Shown piece after piece: positions 26,174 to 35,259 of a stretch of DNA of 64,000 nucleotides (position 1 is the stretch's first letter; every line of letters begins with the position of its first letter). The notes under the pieces are model-generated. The model had not been told where the DNA came from. It ran no database searches and was given only the letters and a program-made list of their open reading frames with translations. Origin of the DNA: Aminobacter carboxidus. GTDB taxonomy: Bacteria > Pseudomonadota > Alphaproteobacteria > Rhizobiales > Rhizobiaceae. The position numbers and the translations under genes are program-made. The stretch spans positions 372,001 to 436,000 of the forward strand of contig NZ_JACZEP010000002.1 of NCBI RefSeq assembly GCF_014863355.1, written 5' to 3'.

Positions 26174-26632
26174 TCATAGCGACCGGATGACGGTGGCGAA
26201 AGCCAACAGCATCGACAAGCCAACGACCAGATCGAGCGGCAGGCGCAGCCTGCTGCGCTGCGCCCAGCGCCGGGCGGCGTCCTGATCCATCGCCGTGGAC
26301 GTCAGCCTTTCGAAGGCAAGCGCCTTGGGGATGAAATCGAAAGCCGACCAGACACGCATCACGAGGTGCGCGGCGAGTGCGATGATCAGCCACAAGCGCG
26401 CATCGGGGATCGACCAGCAGGCAACCAGCGTGACGATCAGGGCGATCTCGAAGGCGGTATGCGCCGGGATCCAGAAGCGGCGGCGCGACAGGCCGCCGAG
26501 ATCCGGCTGGATCAGGTCGCGGCGTTCGGGCCAGACCGGGTCGACGACCGAGAATTCATAGAGGCCGCCGCCGATGGACATCAAGGCGAGCGCGGCGGTT
26601 AGGCCGGTGAAGATGAGCGGAAATGAGAGCAT
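26174..26632 (-). CDS. Uncharacterised four-helix membrane protein
   Basis: A 152-residue integral membrane protein. It begins MLSFPLIFTGLTAALALMSI and has four hydrophobic helices, with a conserved-looking loop (LYEFSVVDPVWPERRDLIQP) after helix 1 and a cytoplasmic basic segment near the end. No family was recognised. The ATG at 26632 has AGAGG 9 nt upstream. It is cotranscribed with the MarR gene, so the regulator probably controls this protein in response to a small molecule. Confidence 0.75.
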   Translation of the reverse strand: MLSFPLIFTGLTAALALMSIGGGLYEFSVVDPVWPERRDLIQPDLGGLSRRRFWIPAHTAFEIALIVTLVACWSIPDARLWLIIALAAHLVMRVWSAFDFIPKALAFERLTSTAMDQDAARRWAQRSRLRLPLDLVVGLSMLLAFATVIRSL

Positions 26633-26669
26633 GGCAGAAGCCTCTGAAGGGGAGCAGAAGATTGTCTCT

Positions 26670-26703
26670 ATCATCTAATATCTTTATAATCAAGATATAT
26701 GAT
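26670..26703. promoter_or_regulatory. AT-rich palindrome, candidate MarR operator
   Basis: ATATCTT (26678-26684) and AAGATAT (26692-26698) are a perfect 7-bp inverted repeat around TATAATC, flanked by a further inverted pair ATCAT (26670-26674) and ATGAT (26699-26703). It lies 38 nt upstream of the membrane-protein/MarR operon and stands out in a GC-rich context; the centre could also be the -10 element. Confidence 0.65.
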
Positions 26704-26841
26704 GGCAGAGGGGACTCGCGTGCTTTTCGCCGCTGGCATGAACCCTTCGCATCACGGTCGGAATGGAGAGCTCTGAAAGACGGGCGGCGGTGCCGCCGGA
26801 GACCTGTCGAAGGTCGTGCGACTTGGTGATCGTCGGAATGA

Positions 26842-26877
26842 AAAACGGCCCGGTTGCGGAAGCAGCCGGGCCGTTTT
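26842..26877. terminator. Bidirectional terminator-like hairpin
   Basis: A 12-bp stem AAAACGGCCCGG (26842-26853) pairs perfectly with CCGGGCCGTTTT (26866-26877). A- and T-tracts at the two ends would allow termination on both strands. It sits 110 nt past the end of the minus-strand dehydrogenase gene. Confidence 0.8.
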
Positions 26878-26916
26878 GATTGGGGTGTTGTTCGCAGAGG
26901 GTAGTGCGGCCCCTAG

Positions 26917-26952
26917 CCTGCCGACACCGCCTCCGCGTGAACGGGGAGGAGG
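26917..26952. repeat. Dispersed extragenic repeat, copy B (36 nt)
   Basis: A gap-free match to 7715-7750 at 29 of 36 positions, with the GTGAACGGGGAG core identical. It lies 12 nt from the end of the minus-strand dehydrogenase gene, again just past a coding region. Confidence 0.6.
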
Positions 26953-26963
26953 GAGCTGAACGG

Positions 26964-28082
<1,119 letters not shown>

Positions 28083-28273
28083 GAGGGTTCCTCCCGGGTG
28101 CGCTGGTCCCCTCGGAAGCTAAACATTTTCAGCGATTTTTGGTTTCGAAGACGGGGCGCGCCGCGACCGCGCATTGCGCCCGCCCGCTTTGCCGCGCAAC
28201 AAACGCAAAACCGACGCGCGAAAGGTGGCCGGACGCGGGTCTGCCCCCCACGCGCCCGGCCTGCCGACTGGTT

Positions 28274-28297
28274 GGAATGCCACTGCCCTGGCATTCC
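28274..28297. other. 8-bp inverted repeat
   Basis: GGAATGCC (28274-28281) and GGCATTCC (28290-28297) are perfect inverted arms around an 8-nt spacer. It lies between the dehydrogenase gene and a small minus-strand gene; operator or hairpin, undecided. Confidence 0.4.
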
Positions 28298-28361
28298 GTG
28301 CAGCCAGACTCCGTCGGCCGACGGCGATAGACGCCGGCGCTTCAAGGCCTGCTTTGTCGGA

Positions 28362-28514
28362 TCAGGCCTCCGATTCCCTGGTCTCTTTCGGCTGGCGGGG
28401 CTCAGCCGGTTCGGGAAGCTTGCCACCGAGCGCCATCGGGGCGAGGAAGGCACGCGGGTTGAAGCCGGCCGCGACAAGTGCGGTGAACGTCTTCCAGAAC
28501 TGCAGGCGGTACAT
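28362..28514 (-). CDS. Small protein of 50 residues
   Basis: MYRLQFWKTFTALVAAGFNP is followed by RAFLAPMALGG and a charged, Pro/Glu-rich tail ending ETRESEA. An AACGAGGTAACGGAC sequence before the ATG gives a GAGG Shine-Dalgarno at 8-nt spacing, which is why this start is chosen over the longer open frame. The first 30 residues are amphipathic to hydrophobic and may touch the membrane. No family recognised. It lies alone upstream of the AraC gene on the opposite strand. Confidence 0.5.
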   Translation of the reverse strand: MYRLQFWKTFTALVAAGFNPRAFLAPMALGGKLPEPAEPRQPKETRESEA

Positions 28515-28628
28515 GTCCGTTACCTCGTTTGCTGGACTGACCACTTCGATTCGCGAGCGCAAACTAGACGGGCGGGCGATGCCGTTCTTGGACTGCGCGG
28601 CCCCTTCTTCGGGTCTTGGCGGTACGGC

Positions 28629-28657
28629 TTGACCTATTCATCTGCGCGAAATAGAAA
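28629..28657 (+). promoter_or_regulatory. Candidate promoter of the AraC-type gene
   Basis: TTGACC (28629-28634) and TAGAAA (28652-28657) at 17-nt spacing, preceded by C to give the rhizobial CTTGAC. The ATG is 42 nt downstream. Confidence 0.5.
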
Positions 28658-28698
28658 GAGCGCCTGCCCGCCTTGGTTGTGTATTGTTGAGTAGGCCA

Positions 28699-29673
28699 AT
28701 GACGAATCCTGACGGGCAGAACGCCTCCTTTCGCGTGCTGACAGACGACCTTCCAGCGCAGGAACGGCTTGCCGTGCTGCGTGAGGTCTATGGCCGCACC
28801 ATCCTCAATGCCGATCTCGATCCGGTGGGCGATTCGCCCATCCATATGGACATGCGAGTGCGGCTGCTGCCTGGCGTGGGCATCGCCACCGGCACGGCCT
28901 CGCCGATCAGGGTCGGCATTGCCAAGGAGATGATCGACAATGACGACGTGATCCTGCTGGCGGCGCTGTCAGGTGGCAGCCATATGCAGGTCGGCAGCCA
29001 GGAGGAAAGCATCCGTCCCGGCTGCGCGATGTTCGTGCCCGGTGGACGGGTCGGCGCCAACGTCACGCGCCCCGGCTTCACCTATGTGAATCTGCGATTC
29101 GACAGGAAGGCCCTGCAGCCGCTGCTTGGCGACGTCTCCAGGATGATGATGCGGCCGATTCCGATCAGCCACGGCCCGATGCAGCTTTTGATCACCTACG
29201 CGACGGCGCTGCAGAAGCTGGACGAGCCGCTGCCGGGCAATATGGCGCGCATGGTGGCAAGCCATCTGCTCGACCTGACGGCGCTGACGCTGGGGGCCGA
29301 ACGCGATGCCGAGCAGGTGGCGTTGGGGCGCGGCTTGCGCGCCGCCAGGCTGGCGGCGATCAAGTCTGATATCGCAGGGCGGGGCGACCTGCGCGGATTG
29401 TCGGCCGAGGCGATCGCCGCCGAGCACAAGCTGTCGCCGCGCTATGTCAGGAAGCTGTTTGAGAGCGAGGGATTGTCATTCACCGAGTTCGCGCTCGGCC
29501 AGAAGCTGAAGCGGGCGCACCGCATGCTGGCTGATCCCTCGTGGGCGCAACGCAGCATCACCGAAATCGCCTATGAAGCCGGGTTCAACGACCTGTCCTA
29601 TTTCAACAGGGTGTTTCGCCGACGCTTCGACGCAACCCCATCCGAGGTGCGCGCCGAAGGGCTGGCTGCCTGA
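28699..29673 (+). CDS. AraC family transcriptional regulator
   Basis: A 324-residue regulator with an N-terminal AraC-binding-like cupin region (the VILLAALSGGSHMQVGSQEE and MFVPGGRVGANVT stretches) and a C-terminal pair of helix-turn-helix motifs: LSAEAIAAEHKLSPRYVRKL and ITEIAYEAGFNDLSYFNRVF, followed by RRRFDATPSEVR. The second is the AraC/XylS hallmark. The start at 28699 follows GAGTAGG. Target genes are not obvious; the small minus-strand gene at 28362 is the divergent neighbour. Confidence 0.9.
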   Translation: MTNPDGQNASFRVLTDDLPAQERLAVLREVYGRTILNADLDPVGDSPIHMDMRVRLLPGVGIATGTASPIRVGIAKEMIDNDDVILLAALSGGSHMQVGSQEESIRPGCAMFVPGGRVGANVTRPGFTYVNLRFDRKALQPLLGDVSRMMMRPIPISHGPMQLLITYATALQKLDEPLPGNMARMVASHLLDLTALTLGAERDAEQVALGRGLRAARLAAIKSDIAGRGDLRGLSAEAIAAEHKLSPRYVRKLFESEGLSFTEFALGQKLKRAHRMLADPSWAQRSITEIAYEAGFNDLSYFNRVFRRRFDATPSEVRAEGLAA

Positions 29674-29766
29674 AGCGGCGACGGCGCCGGGTGACGCATC
29701 GTGCTTTCCAAAGGGGCGCACGCGTCCCTTGGGCCGATGTGCGCCCGGCGCCCTGCCGAGTCTTGG

Positions 29767-30192
29767 TCAGGCGAGGCTGGCGGTCAGCGAGACCTTGATC
29801 GCGCCGAGCGCCTTGGACACCGGGCATCCTTCCTTGGCCTTGGCGGCGAGTTCCTGGAACTTGGCATTGTCGATGCCGGGCACGGTGCCGACGAGCGTCA
29901 GCGCGCTCTCGGTGATGCCGGTGCCGGGAATGAGCGTCACGACTGCCTTGGCGTCGAGCTTGTCGGCTGGCGTGCCGTTCTCGGCGAGGAAGTGCGACAG
30001 CTGCATGGCAAAGCAGCCGGCATGCGCCGCGGCGATCAGCTCTTCGGGATTGGTGCCGGACTTGCCGGTTTCGTCCTCGAAGCGCGCCTTGAACGAGTAG
30101 GGCTGGTCTTTGATCGCGCCGCTCTGGGTATTGAGCGTGCCCGAACCTTCCTTCAGATTGCCTTTCCAGACGGCGTTGGCGCTGTGGTTCAT
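29767..30192 (-). CDS. osmC: OsmC family peroxiredoxin
   Basis: A 141-residue OsmC-type thiol peroxidase that reduces organic hydroperoxides. It starts MNHSANAVWKGNLKEGSGTL and holds NPEELIAAAHAGCFAMQLSH with the peroxidatic Cys, and AKEGCPVSKAL with the resolving Cys. The TLNTQSGAIKDQPYSFKARF segment identifies OsmC over Ohr. GGAG sits 7 nt upstream of the chosen ATG; another ATG 12 nt earlier is possible. Confidence 0.92.
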   Translation of the reverse strand: MNHSANAVWKGNLKEGSGTLNTQSGAIKDQPYSFKARFEDETGKSGTNPEELIAAAHAGCFAMQLSHFLAENGTPADKLDAKAVVTLIPGTGITESALTLVGTVPGIDNAKFQELAAKAKEGCPVSKALGAIKVSLTASLA

Positions 30193-30383
30193 GACGTTCT
30201 CCATGATTTCTGACGGGGCCAGGTGCGGCAACCGGGTGAGACTATAGCGCTGCCTCGCGCGCCTGCCAGCGTCCCGTCGCCAGGAAAGCCGCGCCATGCG
30301 AAAAAAGTCTCTTGCGGAAATGTCTGCTTGTCGTCGCGACGGACGTCCTTGAGGCGTGCACGGTCCAACCAAGGAGAGCATCG

Positions 30384-30740
30384 GTGAAATATGTCTGCCT
30401 GGTCTACCTCGAAGAAGGTGTGTTCGGGACGCTGTCGCCCGAGCAGAAGGAGAAGCTCGATGCCGACTCGCTGGCCTATGACAGGCAGCTTGAAGCCAAG
30501 GGCAAGCTGATCGTGGCCGAGGCGCTGCAGTCGGTGAATACGGCGAGGACCGTGATGCGTCGCTCCGGCAAGGGGTTGGTGACTGACGGGCCGTTCGCCG
30601 AGACCAAGGAGCATCTGATCGGCTTCGTCATGATCCAAGCGGAGAGCGAGGAAGAGGCGCTGGAGATCGCGTCGCACATTCCGCTGGCGGCTATGGGCAA
30701 GGTCGAGGTGCGGCCGATCTACGACATTCCAGGCTCCTGA
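30384..30740 (+). CDS. YCII-related domain protein
   Basis: A 118-residue protein with the YCII-related fold: MKYVCLVYLEEGVFGTLSPE at the start (initiator read from GTG), and the VTDGPFAETKEHLIGFVMIQ signature. Proteins with this DGPF motif often precede an ECF sigma factor gene, but here the next gene on the same strand is far away and unrelated. GTG at 30384 is chosen because AAGGAGAG lies 5 nt upstream. Function unknown. Confidence 0.88.
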   Translation: MKYVCLVYLEEGVFGTLSPEQKEKLDADSLAYDRQLEAKGKLIVAEALQSVNTARTVMRRSGKGLVTDGPFAETKEHLIGFVMIQAESEEEALEIASHIPLAAMGKVEVRPIYDIPGS

Positions 30741-30882
30741 AGGAGCGAAGTGACCTTTCCACTCTGGGCGTTCGGTTTGCCTTTTGGGGCGGACATCGAT
30801 GACCGGAGCCGGACGGCGCCGGAGCGGCGCAAGATGGTGCTGCGCCAGCCAGTGTGGCGGCTGGCCTAGCTCAGGTCCGGGG

Positions 30883-32145
30883 CTAGATCGCGTCGCCCTT
30901 GAGCAGACGCGGGGTTTCGCCTGTCAGGCCCGAGGCCTGGCGGATGAAGTAATCCTTGAGGCGGGGCACGCGGTCGACGAGGCCGAGACCGATGTCGCGG
31001 ATGGCACGGATCGGGGCGATGTCGTTGGAAAACAGCCGGTTGAGCACATCGGTGGTGATGCCCATGCGCACGGTGTCGAAACGGCGCCATTGTTCGTAGC
31101 GTTCGAGCACGTCGAGCGCGCCGATGTCCTGGCCGAGCCGGTCGGCCTCGACGATGGTTTCGGCAAGCGCTGCCGCATCCTTGAAGCCGAGATTGAGGCC
31201 CTGGCCGGCGATCGGATGGATGCCGTGGGCGGCGTCGCCGGCAAGCGCGAAGCGCGGCGCGACGAAGGCACGCGCCAGTGTCAGGCCGAGCGGCCAGGCG
31301 CGCGGCTTGCCCTCGACGCGGATCTCGCCGAGCTTGAGGCCGAAGCGCTGTTCGAGCTCGATCTCGAAGACGAAGGGGTCGCCCGACACCAGCTTGTTGG
31401 CATCTTCGGTGCGTTCGGTCCAGACGATGGAGGAGCGGTTGACGCCATCCCTGGTCGGCTTGAGCGGCAAGGTGGCAAAGGGACCGGCAGGCAGGAAGTG
31501 TTCCTCGGCGCGTCCCTCATGCGGGCGCTCGTGCACCACGGTGCAAACGATGCCGGACTGGCCGTATTCCCAGCGCACCGTCTTGATGCCGGCCATGTCG
31601 CGCAGCTTCGAGTTGACGCCGTCGGCAGCGATGAGCAGGCGGGTGTCGATGCTGATGCCGTCGGCGAGGTGGACCTTGGCACCGGCGATGCCGGCCTCGA
31701 AGGCCTGGACGGCGACGCCTTCGATGATGTCGATGCCGAGCTCGGTGGCACGGCGGCGCAAGGCTCCGTTGAGCAGCTTGTTTTCGACCATGTGGGCAAA
31801 GGGTTCGCCCGCTTCGAGTTCGCCGTCAAAGGTCAAGAAGACGGGGCGGACAGGATCGGCGCTCTTAGAATCGGTGATGATCATGTCGTTGATCGCCTGC
31901 GCTTCGGGCGCGATCTCGGCCCAGCAGCCGAGCTGGTCGAGCATGCGGCAGGCGGCGGCCGCAATCGCCGAGGCGCGGCCATCCTTGCGCCAGGCCTCGG
32001 CCGGGGCCGCGTCGACGATGGCGATGTGCAGGTTGGGCCGCGCCTGCTTGATCGACACGGCGGTGGCGAGGCCGACATAGCCGGCGCCGGCGACCAGCAC
32101 GTCGAGCTGCGTCGATTTGTTGTCGTCAGATTCGCGCGTGACCAT
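30883..32145 (-). CDS. UbiH/UbiF-family FAD-dependent hydroxylase
   Basis: A 420-residue aromatic-ring monooxygenase of ubiquinone biosynthesis type. The FAD motif is LVAGAGYVGLATAVSIKQAR, the middle has LLIAADGVNSKLRDMAGI (the DG motif), and GDAAHGIHPIAGQGLNLGFK is the second FAD-contact signature specific for UbiH/UbiF/UbiI. The enzyme would hydroxylate a ubiquinone intermediate; which position (C1, C5 or C6) is not determined. ATG at 32145 is preferred, because the longer open frame runs into the divergent tesB gene. Confidence 0.9.
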   Translation of the reverse strand: MVTRESDDNKSTQLDVLVAGAGYVGLATAVSIKQARPNLHIAIVDAAPAEAWRKDGRASAIAAAACRMLDQLGCWAEIAPEAQAINDMIITDSKSADPVRPVFLTFDGELEAGEPFAHMVENKLLNGALRRRATELGIDIIEGVAVQAFEAGIAGAKVHLADGISIDTRLLIAADGVNSKLRDMAGIKTVRWEYGQSGIVCTVVHERPHEGRAEEHFLPAGPFATLPLKPTRDGVNRSSIVWTERTEDANKLVSGDPFVFEIELEQRFGLKLGEIRVEGKPRAWPLGLTLARAFVAPRFALAGDAAHGIHPIAGQGLNLGFKDAAALAETIVEADRLGQDIGALDVLERYEQWRRFDTVRMGITTDVLNRLFSNDIAPIRAIRDIGLGLVDRVPRLKDYFIRQASGLTGETPRLLKGDAI

Positions 32146-32238
32146 GGCGGCGTCCTTTACGGCTAGGCTACCCGCCTTGACTCGACGGGGGCTTCCTGCT
32201 GGAAACCGGGGTATACTTCGTCCCGAAAAGGGGAAAGC

Positions 32239-33111
32239 ATGCCGGCCGGAATACAAGAGCTTCTGAGCATTCTCAATCTCGAGAAGCTGGAACACAACCT
32301 GTATCGTGGTCGCAGCCCGCAGGTCGCCTGGCAGCGCGTCTTTGGCGGCCAGACCATCGCCCAGGCGCTGGTGGCGGCACAGCGTACCGTCGAGCCCGAC
32401 CGGCACGTGCATTCGTTGCATGGCTACTTCATGCGGCCCGGCGATATCACCGTGCCGATCGTCTACGAGGTCGACCGCATTCGCGACGGCGGCAGCTTCA
32501 CCACGCGGCGCGTGGTGGCGATCCAGCACGGCCATGCGATCTTCTCGCTCGAGGCTTCGTTCCAGGTCGACGAGGTCGGGCTCGAATACCAGATGCCAAT
32601 GCCGCTCGACGTGCCGCCGCCCGAGCAGCTGAAGTCGCAGCGCGAGCTGCTGGCCGAAGCCACCCACGTACCCGAGCAGATCAGGCTGTTCTGGGCCAAG
32701 GAGCGGCCGCTGGAGCTCAGGCCGGTCTATGCCGAGCATTATTCGAGCCGCGACAAGCTGGCGCCGCTGCAGAAGGTGTGGATCCGCCTGACCGGCCCGG
32801 TGCCGAACGACCGGGCACTGCGCTGCGCTGTACTTGCCTATCTTTCCGACATGACGCTGCTCGATACGGCAACCTTTGCCCATGGCCGCGGCATCTTCGA
32901 TCCCGACATTCAGGCGGCGAGCATCGACCACGCCATGTGGTTCCACCGCGAGCATGATCTCGATGGCTGGCTGCTCTACACCCAGGACAGCCCTTCGACC
33001 TCGGGTTCGCGCGGCTTCACCCGCGGCGCGCTTTACGCCCAGGACGGCACGCTGGTCGCTTCGGTGGCACAGGAAGGGCTGATCCGCCTGCGCACGAAGC
33101 CTACGAAATAG
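32239..33111 (+). CDS. tesB: Acyl-CoA thioesterase II
   Basis: A 290-residue double-hotdog thioesterase that hydrolyses acyl-CoA to free acid and CoA. It begins LLSILNLEKLEHNLYRGRSP and contains FGGQTIAQALVAAQRTVEPD, LHGYFMRPGDITVPIVYEVD and the second hotdog end with YTQDSPSTSGSRGFTRGALY. These are the family's hallmark strands with the conserved catalytic Asp, Thr and Gln region. ATG 32239 has AAAGGGGAAAGC upstream. It is divergent from the UbiH-type gene. Confidence 0.95.
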   Translation: MPAGIQELLSILNLEKLEHNLYRGRSPQVAWQRVFGGQTIAQALVAAQRTVEPDRHVHSLHGYFMRPGDITVPIVYEVDRIRDGGSFTTRRVVAIQHGHAIFSLEASFQVDEVGLEYQMPMPLDVPPPEQLKSQRELLAEATHVPEQIRLFWAKERPLELRPVYAEHYSSRDKLAPLQKVWIRLTGPVPNDRALRCAVLAYLSDMTLLDTATFAHGRGIFDPDIQAASIDHAMWFHREHDLDGWLLYTQDSPSTSGSRGFTRGALYAQDGTLVASVAQEGLIRLRTKPTK

Positions 33112-33230
33112 GCATTTTAGGGATTTTGCACATTATCTAAGCAGATGCTTTGCTGCACCTGCGAAGGATGCTGCCTGTCTGCAAGGCATTACCCTGTAAT
33201 TTCAGTAGCTTAGATTACCCCAAGTCAAAC

Positions 33231-33246
33231 TGGCACGGAGCTTGAA
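33231..33246 (+). promoter_or_regulatory. Candidate sigma-54 promoter of glnK-amtB
   Basis: TGGCAC-GGAGC-TTGAA matches TGGCAC-N5-TTGCA except that the -12 GC reads GA. The -24 GG is intact. It lies 87 nt upstream of glnK, whose nitrogen-regulated genes normally use RpoN and NtrC. No convincing NtrC palindrome was seen. Confidence 0.6.
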
Positions 33247-33262
33247 TAGCCTAGGTCACTCA

Positions 33263-33311
33263 CTGGTGGCTTTCGGGTCCGCCAGCGACGTCTGCAACGC
33301 GGGGGACCCGC
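33263..33311 (+). other. Two hairpins in the glnK leader
   Basis: The first is a 7-bp stem with one wobble pair (33263-33269 with 33279-33285); the second is a perfect GCGGG/CCCGC stem with a GGA loop (33299-33303 with 33307-33311), 21 nt before the ATG. Both lie downstream of the predicted transcription start. Confidence 0.45.
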
Positions 33312-33326
33312 AACAGCAAGGGGTGA

Positions 33327-33671
<345 letters not shown>

Positions 33672-33700
33672 GCAGGCCAACCAATCTCATGGAGACCTCA

Positions 33701-35086
33701 ATGCAAATTCCAACCTTATTGAAGACGGCGGCGCGCTCGGCCCTTGTCGGCACGCTCGCGCTCGCCGCCCTGGGAACGGTCGCGGCCTTCGCCCAGGAAG
33801 CCGCACCTGCCGCGGCCGATGCCGCAGCGGCTGCTGCCCCGGCACCTGCCGACGTCATGGAAAAGGGCGACGTCGCCTGGATGTTGACCTCGTCGCTGCT
33901 GGTACTGTTCATGGCCTTGCCGGGCCTGGCGCTGTTTTATGGCGGCCTCGTGCGCGCCAAGAACATGCTGTCGGTGCTGATGCAGTGCACGATGATCGTC
34001 GCACTGGTGATCGTGATCTGGACGTTCTGGGGCTACTCGATGGCCTTCGGCGACGCGCCGAGCCCATATTGGGGCGGCCTCGGCAAGGCGTTCCTTGCCG
34101 GCGTGACGCCTGAAAGCATGGCAGCGACCTTCACCAAGGGCGTCGTCATTCCCGAATACGTCTTCATCGTCTTCCAGATGACCTTTGCCTGCATCACGCC
34201 GGCGCTGATCGTCGGCGCCTTTGCCGAGCGCATCAAGTTCTCGGCCGTGCTGCTGTTCGTGGCGCTGTGGGTCACCTTCGTCTACTTCCCGATCGCCCAC
34301 ATGGTCTGGGATTCGGACGGCCTGATCTATGGCTGGGGCGCGCTCGACTTCGCCGGCGGCACCGTCGTGCACATCAATGCGGGCATCGCAGCCCTTGTCG
34401 GCGCGCTGGTGATCGGCAAGCGTACCGGCTACGGCAAGGACAACATGGCGCCGCACTCTATGACGCTGACCATGGTCGGCGCCTCGATCCTGTGGGTCGG
34501 CTGGTTCGGCTTCAATGCTGGCTCCAACCTGGAAGCCAATGGCGGTGCTGCACTTGCCATGATCAACACCTTCACCGCGACTGCCGGCGCGATCCTCGCC
34601 TGGGTGATCATCGAAGTGGTCGCACGCGGCAAGGCCTCGATGCTGGGAGCGGCCTCGGGCATGGTCGCCGGTCTGGTCGCAGTGACCCCGGCTGCCGGCT
34701 TCGTCGGCCCGGTCGGCGCCATCGCGCTCGGCGCGATCGCTTCGGTCATCTGCTACTTCTTCGTGGCGGTGGTGAAGATCAAGCTCGGCTACGACGACTC
34801 GCTCGACGTGTTCGGCATCCATGGTGTCGGCGGCATCGTCGGCGCGCTCGGCACCGGTATCTTCAATGCCGAGAGCCTCGGCGGCATCGGCTACGGCGAC
34901 ATGTCGGTCGGCGCCCAGGTGTGGACGCAGTTCCTCGCCGTGTCGGTGACCGTCATCTGGTGCGGCATCGGTTCGCTGGTGCTCTACAAGCTGGTCGACC
35001 TGGTGGTCGGCCTGCGCCCGACCGTCGAAGCCGAACGCCAGGGCCTCGACCTGACCTCGCACGGCGAAGTGGCCTACCACTCGTGA
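33701..35086 (+). CDS. amtB: Ammonium transporter AmtB
   Basis: A 461-residue ammonium channel with a signal peptide-like N terminus and a short Ala/Pro-rich linker, then eleven transmembrane helices. ALFYGGLVRAKNMLSVLMQ starts the core. The twin pore histidines are His224 (FAGGTVVHINAG) and His374 (DVFGIHGVGG). It works with GlnK as the ammonium uptake/sensing pair. ATG at 33701 has GGAG 6 nt upstream; ATG at 33689 adds four residues. A strong terminator lies about 130 nt downstream. Confidence 0.95.
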   Translation: MQIPTLLKTAARSALVGTLALAALGTVAAFAQEAAPAAADAAAAAAPAPADVMEKGDVAWMLTSSLLVLFMALPGLALFYGGLVRAKNMLSVLMQCTMIVALVIVIWTFWGYSMAFGDAPSPYWGGLGKAFLAGVTPESMAATFTKGVVIPEYVFIVFQMTFACITPALIVGAFAERIKFSAVLLFVALWVTFVYFPIAHMVWDSDGLIYGWGALDFAGGTVVHINAGIAALVGALVIGKRTGYGKDNMAPHSMTLTMVGASILWVGWFGFNAGSNLEANGGAALAMINTFTATAGAILAWVIIEVVARGKASMLGAASGMVAGLVAVTPAAGFVGPVGAIALGAIASVICYFFVAVVKIKLGYDDSLDVFGIHGVGGIVGALGTGIFNAESLGGIGYGDMSVGAQVWTQFLAVSVTVIWCGIGSLVLYKLVDLVVGLRPTVEAERQGLDLTSHGEVAYHS

Positions 35087-35094
35087 TGCCAGTT

Positions 35095-35166
35095 GGAGCA
35101 TGACCCCTCTCCCCCACTCCCCGGGGGGACATGCTCCGGCACGCGCGGCCAGATCACCGGCCGCGC
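35095..35166. other. Two inverted repeats after amtB
   Basis: GGAGCATG (35095-35102) pairs with 35130-35137 across a C/G-rich loop, and GCGCGGCC (35143-35150) pairs with GGCCGCGC (35159-35166). They precede the terminator and may protect the glnK-amtB mRNA 3' end. Confidence 0.5.
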
Positions 35167-35215
35167 ACCATCCTCCCAAATCCCGTCGTGGCCGCTCGAA
35201 AGGCAGCTGCGCTTT

Positions 35216-35250
35216 GAGGCCCGGAGCAATCCGGGCCTCTTTTTTGTTTG
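35216..35250 (+). terminator. Rho-independent terminator of glnK-amtB
   Basis: A perfect 10-bp stem GAGGCCCGGA/TCCGGGCCTC (35216-35225 with 35230-35239) with a GCAA loop, followed by an uninterrupted T-run then GTTT. It also abuts the end of the convergent sulfotransferase gene. Confidence 0.93.
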
Positions 35251-35259
35251 GAATTGAGT

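Larger units (their letters stand above)
26633..26963. other. 331-nt intergenic region
   Basis: Apart from the palindrome at 26670-26703, a bidirectional terminator at 26842-26877 and extragenic repeat copy B at 26917-26952, nothing coding is supported. A plus-strand open frame at 26623-26829 is arginine-rich and overlaps the promoter of the minus-strand operon, so it is treated as noise. Confidence 0.55.

Noticed and set aside
26623-26829. 68-residue plus-strand frame beside the AT-rich palindrome
   Set aside because: Arg-rich composition and overlap with the promoter of the minus-strand operon.
32146-32955. Long minus-strand extension of the UbiH-type hydroxylase through the tesB gene
   Set aside because: The frame is open only because of GC-rich codon bias; the part beyond 32145 overlaps tesB, lacks hydroxylase homology and is not needed for the FAD motif.
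33140-33180. NtrC-like half-sites upstream of glnK (TGCACC, GGATGC)
   Set aside because: Spacing between the halves is one base off the consensus and the second half is imperfect, so no enhancer is claimed.
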